In this document: positions 27,555-35,309 of the stretch, one piece after another | How the letters are laid out: each line of letters opens with the position of its first letter | How positions within the stretch are numbered: position 1 is the first letter of the stretch | Assembly (NCBI RefSeq): GCF_017873715.1 | Contig: NZ_JAGGKM010000001.1 | Span: forward strand, 496,001-560,000 | Direction: 5' to 3' | DNA: 64,000 nucleotides | Source: Cytobacillus luteolus | GTDB lineage: Bacteria; Bacillota; Bacilli; Bacillales; Bacillaceae_L | The notes under the pieces: generated by a model | Told to the model about the DNA's origin: nothing | Seen by the model: only the letters and a program-made list of their open reading frames with translations | The model's database searches: none | Position numbers and translations under genes: made by a program

Positions 27555-28067
27555 ATGAAACGAAATCAGCAAGTAGAGGTGTATTCAAAGGCTGGAGGTA
27601 AAACATTTTATACTGAGGGTAAGGTAAGTGCTATTGGAAGGAATTTTGTTATGATTACCGACTTAAAGGATCGAATATGGATTCCTTTTGAAGCAATTGA
27701 ATCTGCAAACATTCCATTTGGAATTCCTAACTACTCAAACACACATCAGCACTTTATATACGATAATAACTTAAGAGAAAAATTAGTACGTGATTTTGGT
27801 AAGACGGTATCCCAGCGTGACGTACTACTGCAACAATTTAATGAGGAGACGTTCCACACAAATTTAGGACGCTGGAAGGGGACTTGGGTAGAGATATATT
27901 ATTTAGACGACAATAAAACATATGGGAAATTAGATGGAGCAACCAAAGAGGTGATATCCGTAGCGAGGTTAAATAACAAAGAGGAAATCCCTTTAGCTTC
28001 CATTACGTATGTAAAATCTATCAGGTTTTTACAAGCATTATCTAAGATGTTTAAATTGGGCAAGTAA
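27555..28067 (+). CDS. Spore-surface-type beta-barrel protein in the mnxG operon
   Basis: The 170-residue product appears to contain two copies of a small beta-barrel unit. The first (residues 5-50) reads VEVYSKAGGKTFYTEGKVSA..IPFEAIESANIP, and the second begins near residue 110 (WVEIYYLDDNKTYGKLDG). The pattern, a strand, a Gly turn, then a hydrophobic-hydrophilic alternation ending in IPF/IPL, recurs in CotO and the downstream genes. It may correspond to MnxD. The ribosome site is weak (AAAGAG), so translation is probably coupled to the gene 14 nt upstream. Confidence 0.7.
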   Translation: MKRNQQVEVYSKAGGKTFYTEGKVSAIGRNFVMITDLKDRIWIPFEAIESANIPFGIPNYSNTHQHFIYDNNLREKLVRDFGKTVSQRDVLLQQFNEETFHTNLGRWKGTWVEIYYLDDNKTYGKLDGATKEVISVARLNNKEEIPLASITYVKSIRFLQALSKMFKLGK

Positions 28068-28170
28068 AAAAAAGAGTAACTAGTTATATGTAATTAGCAT
28101 TTTGTGGAAAATAGAATAAATTACTAATAGCCGTCAGTTTAAAAAAATTAGGCTTTAAGGAGGAAAATAT

Positions 28171-28458
28171 ATGAATCCAGAGATAGAAGACCATTTATTA
28201 CGAGATCTAGTGGTAGGTGAAGAGGTTTTATTGGTAACACAAGCCACTCAACTGAACTTGTTGGGCCAAACCTTTAGACCCATTTTTTGTGGCACAGTTA
28301 GTGAAGTTGAAAGAGGTCATTTAACACTTCATCCAGTCATTATTAAAATGGTAAACGCACCGTTCTATGAGTTTCCAATACCGATAAGTATTCCATTTGA
28401 AAGAATCGCAGCAATGACAACGGAATTTGATTGTGACACAGTATTTTCAATTTCATAA
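28171..28458 (+). CDS. mnxE: MnxE-like small subunit of the Mn oxidase
   Basis: This 95-residue protein is all-beta in appearance, with a Phe/Pro-rich PFYEFPIPISIPFERI stretch. In PL-12/SG-1 two proteins of about 11-12 kDa, MnxE and MnxF, encoded just before mnxG form an MnxEFG complex with the oxidase. This gene and the next fit in size, order and proximity. AAGGAGG lies 9 nt before the ATG. The assignment rests on context, not on a memorised sequence. Confidence 0.7.
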   Translation: MNPEIEDHLLRDLVVGEEVLLVTQATQLNLLGQTFRPIFCGTVSEVERGHLTLHPVIIKMVNAPFYEFPIPISIPFERIAAMTTEFDCDTVFSIS

Positions 28459-28474
28459 GAAGGAGGAGAAAAAA

Positions 28475-28783
28475 ATGTCAACGAATCGAGTTAATAATAT
28501 GCTAAGCGGGAATGGAATCGATATCAATACTGTTCATGATGAAGCGATCATTCAGCATTTTGAAGATGGAGTAGGACATAGATTGTTTGCACTAATTCCT
28601 AATTTCCCATTTATGTTTGTTGGAACAATCCTAGAAGTGGCAGATGATCACGTTTTAGTTGATGTTGAAACTACATCTCAGGCTGTACTAGAAAACAGAG
28701 TGTGGCATATCCATATTCATTCGATTGAAGTATTCTTCATTGAACGTCATGATGGACCACAAATACCAAAATTAATAGACTGA
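28475..28783 (+). CDS. mnxF: MnxF-like small subunit of the Mn oxidase
   Basis: This 102-residue protein has a beta-barrel-like core (LFALIPNFPFMFVGTILEVA..HVLVDV) and a His-containing segment WHIHIHS that could bind metal. The MnxE/F subunits are reported to bind copper and to assemble as a multimer on MnxG. The ATG at 28475 follows AAGGAGGAG. It is 28 nt from mnxG, so translation is probably coordinated. The overlapping upstream ORF extension is not used. Confidence 0.72.
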   Translation: MSTNRVNNMLSGNGIDINTVHDEAIIQHFEDGVGHRLFALIPNFPFMFVGTILEVADDHVLVDVETTSQAVLENRVWHIHIHSIEVFFIERHDGPQIPKLID

Positions 28784-28811
28784 TAGTTTTATTGAAAGGA
28801 GGGAAACAATT

Positions 28812-31800
28812 ATGAAGCGATGCTATCATGTCGTCGCTATTCCTATTCGGATTGTGGTAAATAACTTTGGAGATTATAACCCGAATGGCATGATGTATGT
28901 TTTAAAAGAAAATGAAGAAAAGGTTAAGGAACTTGTTAGGAAGAATCCTTTCTCAACCGTTGATCTTGTTCAGCCACTTGTTATTCGTGCAAATGAAGGA
29001 GATGTTGTTGAGATCTTATTTGAAAACAAACTCCCATTTGCAGCAGGGATGCACTTTCAGGAAGCAGATTATGATGTGTTAGATTCAGATGGTGCGAATG
29101 TCGGTTTTAATCCGAATACTCTAGCAGAATGTGGTGACAAGATAAAATATGTAATTAAAGCAAACCTCGATGGAATTTACTTCTTTTCAGACTTAGGTAA
29201 TCCATCAAGTACTGAAGATGGGTCAAATAGCAATGGGCTGTTTGGTGCATTATTTGTTCAACCACGAGGATCTTGGTGGACAGATCCGGTTACAGGAGGA
29301 CCAATTAATAGTGGTGTATATGCTGATATCCATCATTCATTTTTACCATCTCGCCGTGAATATGCATGGATGTTTCATGATGAAATGGAGATTAATGATA
29401 TTACTGGGAATCGACCAATTAACCCTTTAACAGGTCAACCTTCTGAGTCATTCCACGGAGTCAATTATAGATACGAACCTGAGCATAGACGAAAACAATT
29501 GATAGATGAAGGTGTTGTTTGTCCAGATTGTGATGGAGAAGAAGTACACCATGATTCGTGGGTGTTTGGTGATCCTGCAACTCCAATATTAAGAGGTTAC
29601 GTAGGTGATCCGGCTCTTATTAGACTTGTGCATGCTGGGGTTAAAGAAACTCACGTGTTTCACTACCATGTTCACCAATGGTTCAGAGATCCTAAAAATG
29701 TAAACTCCGAGATATTTGATTCTCAATCGACTAGTCCACAAACGCATTACAACATTGAACCATTGTATGGACTAGGGAGTTTACATGGTGCAATTGGTGA
29801 TGCTATCATCCACTGTCATTTATATCCTCACTTTGCAGTTGGTATGTGGGGAATTAATCGAATTTTTGATACCCTTCAAGATGGAAGTCAATGTTATCCG
29901 AATGGTGAGCCTATTGCAGCACTACAGCCATTGCCTGACAGACCAGCACCCCCGTTGCCAACAAAGGAACGTCCTGGATTTCCAAACTTTATTCCAGGTA
30001 AAGTTGGCTGTAAAGCACCGAGGCCACCACTCGGCATTGTTGGTGGACGCGAGATGACAGAGTTAGAAAAAAATGCCGCTGTCCCCAACGCAAGACCTGG
30101 AGCAGTATTTGCTGATCCTTGCTTGGAAAATTCGATTGTAAAAGAATTTAATATCTCAGTAATTGAACTACCTCTCATCTATAATCGTCAAGGCTGGCAT
30201 GATCCAAAAGGACGAATATATGTGTTAGATGAAGATATTGAAGCAATTTGCTCAGGAAGAAAGGAACCCGAACCTCTTGTCTTCCATGCCACAGCAGGCA
30301 CTTGTATTCGGATTAACTTTACAAACAGGCTCCCGCATATTCTTGATGGTGACGCGTTTCAACTTGTAACAAGAACCTATGAGATAGGTATGCATATCCA
30401 TTTTGTTAAGTTTGATGTATTAGTTAATGATGGAGCAAATGTTGGTTGGAACTATGATTCTGGTGTTCTGCCAGGTGAAACAATGCGCTATGAATATTTT
30501 GCAGATGTGGAATTAAAAGCGTGGTTTTTTCATGATCATTTATTTGCAACAGCCCATCAACAGCATGGTGTGTTTGCCTCAGGAGTAATTCATCCGAGGT
30601 TCACTAAATTTCTTGATTCAACTACAGGCCAAGAAGTACGCAATGGCACGCAAGTTACTACTACAAATCCAATCATTCCAGACTATCGAGATATTGCTTT
30701 AATGGTTCACGATTTTGCGTTGATTTTTGATAAGGACGGACGACCGCTAAATCCACCTGAGTTTCCAGGCTCTCAGGATGATCCCGGATTGTTCGGAGTG
30801 AACTTCAAAAATGAACCATTACAATTTAGGCTTGGGAAAGACTGTGATCCAGCCTACTCCTTTAGTTCATTTGTTCATGGAGATCCAGTCACACCTATAC
30901 TCAGGGCTTATGCTGGTGATTCCATCCGAATAAGATTACTACAAGGAGCACAGGAAGAATCACACAGCTTTAATCTTCATGGCCTTAAATGGCCAACAGA
31001 AAGAAGAGACTTAGACACAACAATGGAAGACCAACAGCATATAGGAATCTCAGAGTCCTTCACATTTGAGACGTATATTCCTCGAGGTGGAGACTATTTA
31101 TGGACGTTTGAAACGGAAGAGGATTTGTGGAATGGAACTTGGGGACTCTTCAGGGCATACGATGAGGAAGTACCGGATCTGATACCGTTATCTGACAGGC
31201 CACTGCCTCCCAAACGTTCAACCCCATTACCAGAATGCACAGGATTACCACCTGCAAAAGCAAAAACAGTATGTTCAGTTGGACCACCGAATAGTCCAAT
31301 TAAAAAATTTGATGTGGTTGCTTTTCAAACCCCAGTTATTTATAACTCATATGGTGACCATGATCCAAATGGAATTGTGTTTGCATTAAGAGAGGATGTA
31401 GATGATATCCTTTGTGGGAAAAAGAATCCAGAACCACTGGTGCTAAGGGCTAACGCTGGAGACGTTGTAGAAGTTACGTTAGAGAGTAGATTGAAATTTG
31501 AATTGTTTCCATTTAAAGATGGGATATATCCTTATCCACGGGTCAAAGAACAAGCCTTCTATCCTCCATCCTTACGAATTTCATTACATCCTCAACTCCT
31601 ACAATATGATGTGAAAACGTCAGCGGGAGAAACCGTTGGATTTAATGCAGACCAAACCGTAGGGCCTGGTGAAAAGATAACATACAGCTGGTTTGTAGAA
31701 GATGCGCACGGAGCTATTGGTATGTGGGATATGGCGGATATCCGTAATCACCGCTCACAAGGAGCATTTGGTGCATTTATTGCAGAACCTAGAGGAACTA

Positions 31801-32453
31801 GCTATTTGGATCCTTTTTCATTAAAACCAGTTAGAACAGGTGCCAATGCTGTATTACGTAATCCATTTTTACCAGATAAGCGAGAATTTGTCATGATTAT
31901 GCATGATGGATTACGCTTACTAGACAAACTTGATCAACTAATTATTGATCCATTTGATGGAGTTTTACTTGGTAGTGGAGAAGTGGATGAAGAAGTGGAT
32001 ACGTATGATGAAGGCTCGCGTGGCTTCAACTATCGTACTGAGCGTTTAATTAATAGATATAGAGAGCATCCAGAACTAGAGAACTTATTTAGTTCTAAGG
32101 TATTCGGTGACCCAGCAACTCCATTATTTGAAGCCTATGCTGGAGACCCAGTCTCGATAAAACTTGTAACACCTGCTGAACGAAGACGTACACATACTTT
32201 CCATCTTCATGGTCATAGATGGCACTTTGAGCCCCGAGATCTAAATTCACGTATAGAATCCTTTGTTGGATTTAACGTGATAGGAAGAAAAGCAAATTTA
32301 TGGCTGATAGGCGGAGCAGGTAGCGTATACAACTTCCCAGGTGACTATATGTATCGTTCGGGAAATATTATGTGGGATATTGAACTGGGAATGTGGGGGA
32401 TCATGCGTGTTCATGGAGAACTTCAAGACCATCTGCATCCTTTAAAAGATTAA
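28812..32453 (+). CDS. mnxG: MnxG manganese-oxidising multicopper oxidase
   Basis: This 1213-residue multicopper oxidase matches the size of SG-1/PL-12 MnxG, which oxidises Mn(II) to Mn(IV) oxide on the spore exosporium. There are three long internal repeats, each opening with IxYNxxGxHDPxG-like or VVNNFGDYNPNG and having a second half opening with FGDPATP or HGDPVTP. This gives six cupredoxin domains, as in ceruloplasmin. Copper-ligand motifs are HYHVH (284-288), the type-1-like HCHLYPHFAVGM (334-345), MHIH (528-530), HDH (574-576), HSFNLH (718-723) and HTFHLHGH (1128-1135). There is no signal peptide, consistent with mother-cell assembly. It is followed by a terminator. Confidence 0.92.
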   Translation: MKRCYHVVAIPIRIVVNNFGDYNPNGMMYVLKENEEKVKELVRKNPFSTVDLVQPLVIRANEGDVVEILFENKLPFAAGMHFQEADYDVLDSDGANVGFNPNTLAECGDKIKYVIKANLDGIYFFSDLGNPSSTEDGSNSNGLFGALFVQPRGSWWTDPVTGGPINSGVYADIHHSFLPSRREYAWMFHDEMEINDITGNRPINPLTGQPSESFHGVNYRYEPEHRRKQLIDEGVVCPDCDGEEVHHDSWVFGDPATPILRGYVGDPALIRLVHAGVKETHVFHYHVHQWFRDPKNVNSEIFDSQSTSPQTHYNIEPLYGLGSLHGAIGDAIIHCHLYPHFAVGMWGINRIFDTLQDGSQCYPNGEPIAALQPLPDRPAPPLPTKERPGFPNFIPGKVGCKAPRPPLGIVGGREMTELEKNAAVPNARPGAVFADPCLENSIVKEFNISVIELPLIYNRQGWHDPKGRIYVLDEDIEAICSGRKEPEPLVFHATAGTCIRINFTNRLPHILDGDAFQLVTRTYEIGMHIHFVKFDVLVNDGANVGWNYDSGVLPGETMRYEYFADVELKAWFFHDHLFATAHQQHGVFASGVIHPRFTKFLDSTTGQEVRNGTQVTTTNPIIPDYRDIALMVHDFALIFDKDGRPLNPPEFPGSQDDPGLFGVNFKNEPLQFRLGKDCDPAYSFSSFVHGDPVTPILRAYAGDSIRIRLLQGAQEESHSFNLHGLKWPTERRDLDTTMEDQQHIGISESFTFETYIPRGGDYLWTFETEEDLWNGTWGLFRAYDEEVPDLIPLSDRPLPPKRSTPLPECTGLPPAKAKTVCSVGPPNSPIKKFDVVAFQTPVIYNSYGDHDPNGIVFALREDVDDILCGKKNPEPLVLRANAGDVVEVTLESRLKFELFPFKDGIYPYPRVKEQAFYPPSLRISLHPQLLQYDVKTSAGETVGFNADQTVGPGEKITYSWFVEDAHGAIGMWDMADIRNHRSQGAFGAFIAEPRGTSYLDPFSLKPVRTGANAVLRNPFLPDKREFVMIMHDGLRLLDKLDQLIIDPFDGVLLGSGEVDEEVDTYDEGSRGFNYRTERLINRYREHPELENLFSSKVFGDPATPLFEAYAGDPVSIKLVTPAERRRTHTFHLHGHRWHFEPRDLNSRIESFVGFNVIGRKANLWLIGGAGSVYNFPGDYMYRSGNIMWDIELGMWGIMRVHGELQDHLHPLKD

Positions 32454-32456
32454 GAG

Positions 32457-32487
32457 ATAGGGAGCCGTATTATGGTTCCCTATTTTT
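32457..32487 (+). terminator. mnxG terminator
   Basis: ATAGGGAGCC pairs with GGTTCCCTAT (one wobble) and is followed by a T-run. The next gene starts 18 nt later, so it is probably reached by read-through. Confidence 0.85.
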
Positions 32488-32504
32488 AAAAAGGTGGTGA
32501 AAAA

Positions 32505-33266
32505 ATGGAAGAAGAAAATGTATGTGAAGGTTTTAATTGTCCAGAGTTTGTTCCAGCGGATGCACCTGACGATTTCTGTATACCAGAGGAATGCTGTCCA
32601 CCACGTATTAAGCAACCGATGTTCCCTGCTCCAACTAGTTGTTTACCAGAGGAGCAACAAGAAGAACTAGAAGCTCGAATTAAACAAGCGAATCAATTAC
32701 TCCTGGATTTAGGTTTATCAGGTGAACGTACACCAGATGAAATATTCCAAAGGGCGTTTGATGGGCTTGTTGGACAAAAAGTTCGTGTGGAAATTAACTG
32801 TCCAGTTAGTGAAGAAGTTGATCGAAATATAATCAAACGCGGGAGAGTCATGCTTGTTGGTTTCGATTTCGTTGTTTTAAGAAATAAGAATGGAAAAGAA
32901 ATCATTATTCCCTTTGAGGTAGTAAATACGATTAAGTTAAATGGACGATTTGCCGAACCAAATGAAGAAAGCGAATTAACTGAAATAGATCCTTGTTTTA
33001 GAAGGAGACTCACGTTTAGATTCGGTGAAACCGTTAGTTCGTCACCAGAGCTTATTCAAATCTTTTTTAGACTAAGATTAAAAATCTATTTAATGCTCTT
33101 AGTCAACAAGAGATTGAAAGTTCGATTAGAGGGAGAGAAAATAAAAGGGACACTATTTGACGTTCATAGAGAAACATTAACCCTAAAGATAAAGAAAAAG
33201 AAGAAGAAAAAGAAAAAAAAGATGGAGATTCCGCTAAACAACATTTGTTATTTAGTAGTACTGTAG
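32505..33266 (+). CDS. Polylysine-tailed spore-surface protein
   Basis: This 253-residue protein has a Cys/Pro/Glu-rich head (CEGFNCPEF, ECCPPR), a helical linker, and a beta-barrel-like unit (about 85-145: VGQKVRVEINC..GRVMLVGFDFVVL..IIIPFEVV). A second such unit lies near the C-terminus, interrupted by about ten consecutive lysines before MEIPLNNI. It is homologous in plan to the minus-strand protein at 33384-33950, which also has a lysine run. AAGGTGG precedes the ATG. I infer a coat or exosporium role near MnxG. The family is unnamed to me. Confidence 0.75.
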   Translation: MEEENVCEGFNCPEFVPADAPDDFCIPEECCPPRIKQPMFPAPTSCLPEEQQEELEARIKQANQLLLDLGLSGERTPDEIFQRAFDGLVGQKVRVEINCPVSEEVDRNIIKRGRVMLVGFDFVVLRNKNGKEIIIPFEVVNTIKLNGRFAEPNEESELTEIDPCFRRRLTFRFGETVSSSPELIQIFFRLRLKIYLMLLVNKRLKVRLEGEKIKGTLFDVHRETLTLKIKKKKKKKKKKMEIPLNNICYLVVL

Positions 33267-33309
33267 AAAAAGAGTAGGCTGACCTATTTGAAGTCAGCCT
33301 ACTCTTTTT
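33267..33309 (+). terminator. Terminator after polylysine protein gene
   Basis: The 17-bp stem AAAAAGAGTAGGCTGAC with its exact complement ends in TTTTT. Confidence 0.93.
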
Positions 33310-33351
33310 AAGTTTAATAGAATATAGTTAACTAAGGCTAGTAATTCTAAT

Positions 33352-33376
33352 AAAAAAGCCACGACTTCGCGTGGCC
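33352..33376 (-). terminator. Terminator of His-rich protein gene
   Basis: The stem GCCACG/CGTGGC, read on the minus strand, is followed by TTTTTT. Confidence 0.82.
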
Positions 33377-33383
33377 TTCCTCA

Positions 33384-33950
33384 TTAATGACAACAGTCGC
33401 ATTCTTTATCGTCTTTACAGTCATCTTTAAGCTCCATAAATTTGATAGCTTCCATTTTAATAATTGCTGCTTTTGGACATTTTTTATGCTTCTTTTTCTT
33501 CTTTTTCTTCTTCTTTTTCTTTTCTCCTAAGACTTCTGGTTCGTCATCTTTATCATCTTTTTTGTCATCTTTTTTATCATCTAACACTTCAACCTCAACA
33601 AAGTCTGAACCAACGAAGCAGACTTTTGCATCGATTTTTTTGTCTTCTTCTAATTCAAATTTTACTTTACAGCCAATAAGCTGTCGAAGTCGGAAATTTA
33701 AATTTCCTTGTAATCCACCTAATCGTAATCGAAAATCATCATCGCAGAGAAAACGATCGCAAATAAAATCACGATGATGGAAATCATGGCAACCGTGGTG
33801 GTCACCATGATGGTGCCCGTGTCCATGATGGTGGTCAGGACACCCACAATGATCGTTATGGTGATGATTGCGATGATGATCATGATGACCGTGATGACCA
33901 TGATGATCTCGTCTAAACTTACCGCATGTTGAACAATGCATATGACTCAA
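33384..33950 (-). CDS. His-rich, polylysine-containing spore-surface protein
   Basis: The 188-residue product opens with a His/Asp/Gly-rich region (residues 14-62, about half His) and CxxC-like pairs. A beta-barrel-like unit follows (about 85-125: LIGCKVKFELEED..AKVCFVGSDFVEVEVL), then Asp/Lys repeats, about eleven consecutive lysines, and a Cys-rich end (CDCCH). The start is TTG at 33950, 8 nt after AAGGAGG. The plan parallels the protein at 32505. I infer divalent-metal binding on the spore surface. There is no signal peptide. Confidence 0.78.
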   Translation of the reverse strand: MSHMHCSTCGKFRRDHHGHHGHHDHHRNHHHNDHCGCPDHHHGHGHHHGDHHGCHDFHHRDFICDRFLCDDDFRLRLGGLQGNLNFRLRQLIGCKVKFELEEDKKIDAKVCFVGSDFVEVEVLDDKKDDKKDDKDDEPEVLGEKKKKKKKKKKKHKKCPKAAIIKMEAIKFMELKDDCKDDKECDCCH

Positions 33951-33999
33951 CTTATATTCCTCCTTTTTGATTTTTCCCTAATTAATAGATTTGGAAATA

Positions 34000-34398
34000 C
34001 TACATAATAATCACAATGTTCTTCTTACCGTCATCACCTTTATGCAATCTAATCATTTCGTTAATAGAATGGTTTTTACCATGTAAATGCGTTTCATGGT
34101 CATGGGAGACACAATCATCTCCATGTCTGTGGTGATGGAGTGGTGTCAGTCTAGAAAGTCTGTTTCTTCTGTTGAAATTGTTTTGATGATCTTGTCTTCT
34201 AAAGCGGTTTCTAGGAAAACGATCTACTCGATTGCACCTACATGTATCATGATGAATTGATTGGTGATGACTAGAAGAACTGGAACTGCAAAAATCATGA
34301 TGGTGAGTATGCTTCATCTGACAACCACAATGTTTAGGGTGTGAATGGGCACTACTCTGACAGCTGCATGTATGCCTATTAAAATTGTGATCTGACAT
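34000..34398 (-). CDS. His/Cys/Arg-rich small coat-like protein
   Basis: This 132-residue low-complexity protein has His clusters (HTHHHDF, SSSSSSHH, HHHRHGDD), paired cysteines (CSCQ, CGCQ, CRC) and an Arg/Asn-rich middle (NRFRRQDHQNN). It ends in a hydrophobic segment (KKNIVIIM). AGGAGG precedes the ATG and CATAGACTA upstream fits a sigma-K -10. The composition resembles metal-binding or cross-linked coat proteins. No named family is recognised. Confidence 0.72.
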   Translation of the reverse strand: MSDHNFNRHTCSCQSSAHSHPKHCGCQMKHTHHHDFCSSSSSSHHQSIHHDTCRCNRVDRFPRNRFRRQDHQNNFNRRNRLSRLTPLHHHRHGDDCVSHDHETHLHGKNHSINEMIRLHKGDDGKKNIVIIM

Positions 34399-34427
34399 GC
34401 TATTCCTCCTATTCTTAAAGCTACTAT

Positions 34428-34436
34428 TAGTCTATG
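34428..34436 (-). promoter_or_regulatory. Sigma-K-type -10 of the 34000-34398 gene
   Basis: CATAGACTA on the minus strand fits CATAnnnTA. No AC was found at the usual -35 spacing. Confidence 0.5.
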
Positions 34437-34473
34437 AATTTTTTAATAAATTGAAATGGACAAACGCCTGATA

Positions 34474-34512
34474 AAAGAAGCGAACAAGTCTAATTCTTGT
34501 TCGCCTTCTTTT
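34474..34512. terminator. Terminator downstream of the Cys/His-rich 69-residue gene
   Basis: GCGAACAAG pairs with CTTGTTCGC. It is followed by TTCTTTT on the minus strand and CTTCTTTTT on the plus strand. Confidence 0.82.
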
Positions 34513-34523
34513 TCCTATCATAC

Positions 34524-34733
34524 TTAACAATGATGGAATCCACGGTGAAAATCATGGTGGAAGTCGTGACATCCACATCTATGACGGAAATGACAAACCG
34601 GTCTACAATGGAATCTATCACATAAAGAGTGGCAACGACGGGATTTTGGACAATGGAAATCATCGTCATGACACTTACATACAACTTTGATTACCTTTTC
34701 ATCCTTTTTCTTCTTTTTCTTCCTGTTTCCCAT
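34524..34733 (-). CDS. Lys/Cys/His-rich small coat-like protein
   Basis: The 69-residue product starts with a lysine run (RKKKKKKDEK) and then has alternating Cys, His and Arg (CKCHDDDFHC, CHSLCDRFHC, CGCHDFHHDFHRGFHHC). It has ten cysteines and about eleven histidines, so metal binding or disulfide cross-linking is likely. AGGAGGTGATTAT precedes the ATG, a near-perfect ribosome site. An exact sigma-K-type promoter lies upstream. No family is recognised. Confidence 0.75.
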   Translation of the reverse strand: MGNRKKKKKKDEKVIKVVCKCHDDDFHCPKSRRCHSLCDRFHCRPVCHFRHRCGCHDFHHDFHRGFHHC

Positions 34734-34761
34734 ATAATCACCTCCTAAATAGTATTCATAT

Positions 34762-34789
34762 TAGTTTATGATTCTGGTAAACAGGCCGT
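34762..34789 (-). promoter_or_regulatory. Sigma-K-type promoter of the 34524-34733 gene
   Basis: On the minus strand ACG is followed by 16 nt and CATAAACTA. Confidence 0.75.
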
Positions 34790-34857
34790 ATGTACTACTA
34801 TCTCTACAATTTGAAATTTCCACAGGTATAATGAAAGGATTTAATGAAAGTGCCTAT

Positions 34858-34885
34858 ACCTTGATATAGGTATTTGCATAACATA
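34858..34885 (+). promoter_or_regulatory. Sigma-K-type promoter of the Asp/Val-repeat gene
   Basis: ACC, 16 nt, then CATAACATA. It shares TTTGCATAA with the promoters at 27241 and 39843. Confidence 0.75.
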
Positions 34886-34918
34886 TACCGATTACTATTA
34901 GTCTAGGAGGAAAATGGA

Positions 34919-35179
34919 ATGTCGAAGAAGAGAAGACCACAAGAAATTAAGGTTGATAAGTTAATTGTGAAAGCAAATGAAGTGATTATTATTGATGAAA
35001 ATCGTCGTCGTAGACGCTATGATCCATGGTTAGGCAGAAGAGTAGACGACATTGATGACATTGATGTGGATGTAGATGTAGATGTGAAGGTTGATGATGA
35101 CAAAGTAGATGTCGATGTTGATGTTGATGTTGACATAGACGATGATGACGATCGTAAAAGACCTTTTTCATGGATTTAG
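34919..35179 (+). CDS. Asp/Val-repeat small acidic protein
   Basis: The 86-residue product has a basic N-terminus, a central KLIVKANEVIIIDENRRRRRYDPW segment (given here only as composition: basic and hydrophobic, residues 15-38), then alternating Asp-Val/Ile repeats to residue 78. It ends KRPFSWI. The repeat is encoded by near-identical GATGTN codons. AGGAGG precedes the ATG. Such a strand-like acidic repeat could bind metal cations or be a substrate for the ATP-grasp enzyme encoded next (speculation). Confidence 0.72.
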   Translation: MSKKRRPQEIKVDKLIVKANEVIIIDENRRRRRYDPWLGRRVDDIDDIDVDVDVDVKVDDDKVDVDVDVDVDIDDDDDRKRPFSWI

Positions 35180-35195
35180 CATAGTTATCCATAGC

Positions 35196-35226
35196 AGGGA
35201 GCAGCGTATTAGTTGCTCTCTTTTTA
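35196..35226 (+). terminator. Terminator after the Asp/Val-repeat gene
   Basis: AGGGAGCAGC pairs with GTTGCTCTCT through wobbles and is followed by TTTT. Confidence 0.75.
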
Positions 35227-35309
35227 TCAGGAGTTTTTTCATATTTTAGCACTAAAGAGCTATTCCGTTTATATTCTATAGTGAGGATATTTCAAAGGTG
35301 GAGGAAACG

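Noticed and set aside
29218-30178. Short ORFs in other frames within mnxG
   Set aside because: They lie inside a long, motif-rich coding sequence.
33442-33777. Plus-strand Phe/Ser-rich ORFs opposite the polylysine/His gene
   Set aside because: These are antisense shadows of lysine (AAG/AAA) codons; the minus-strand gene has a strong ribosome site and terminator.
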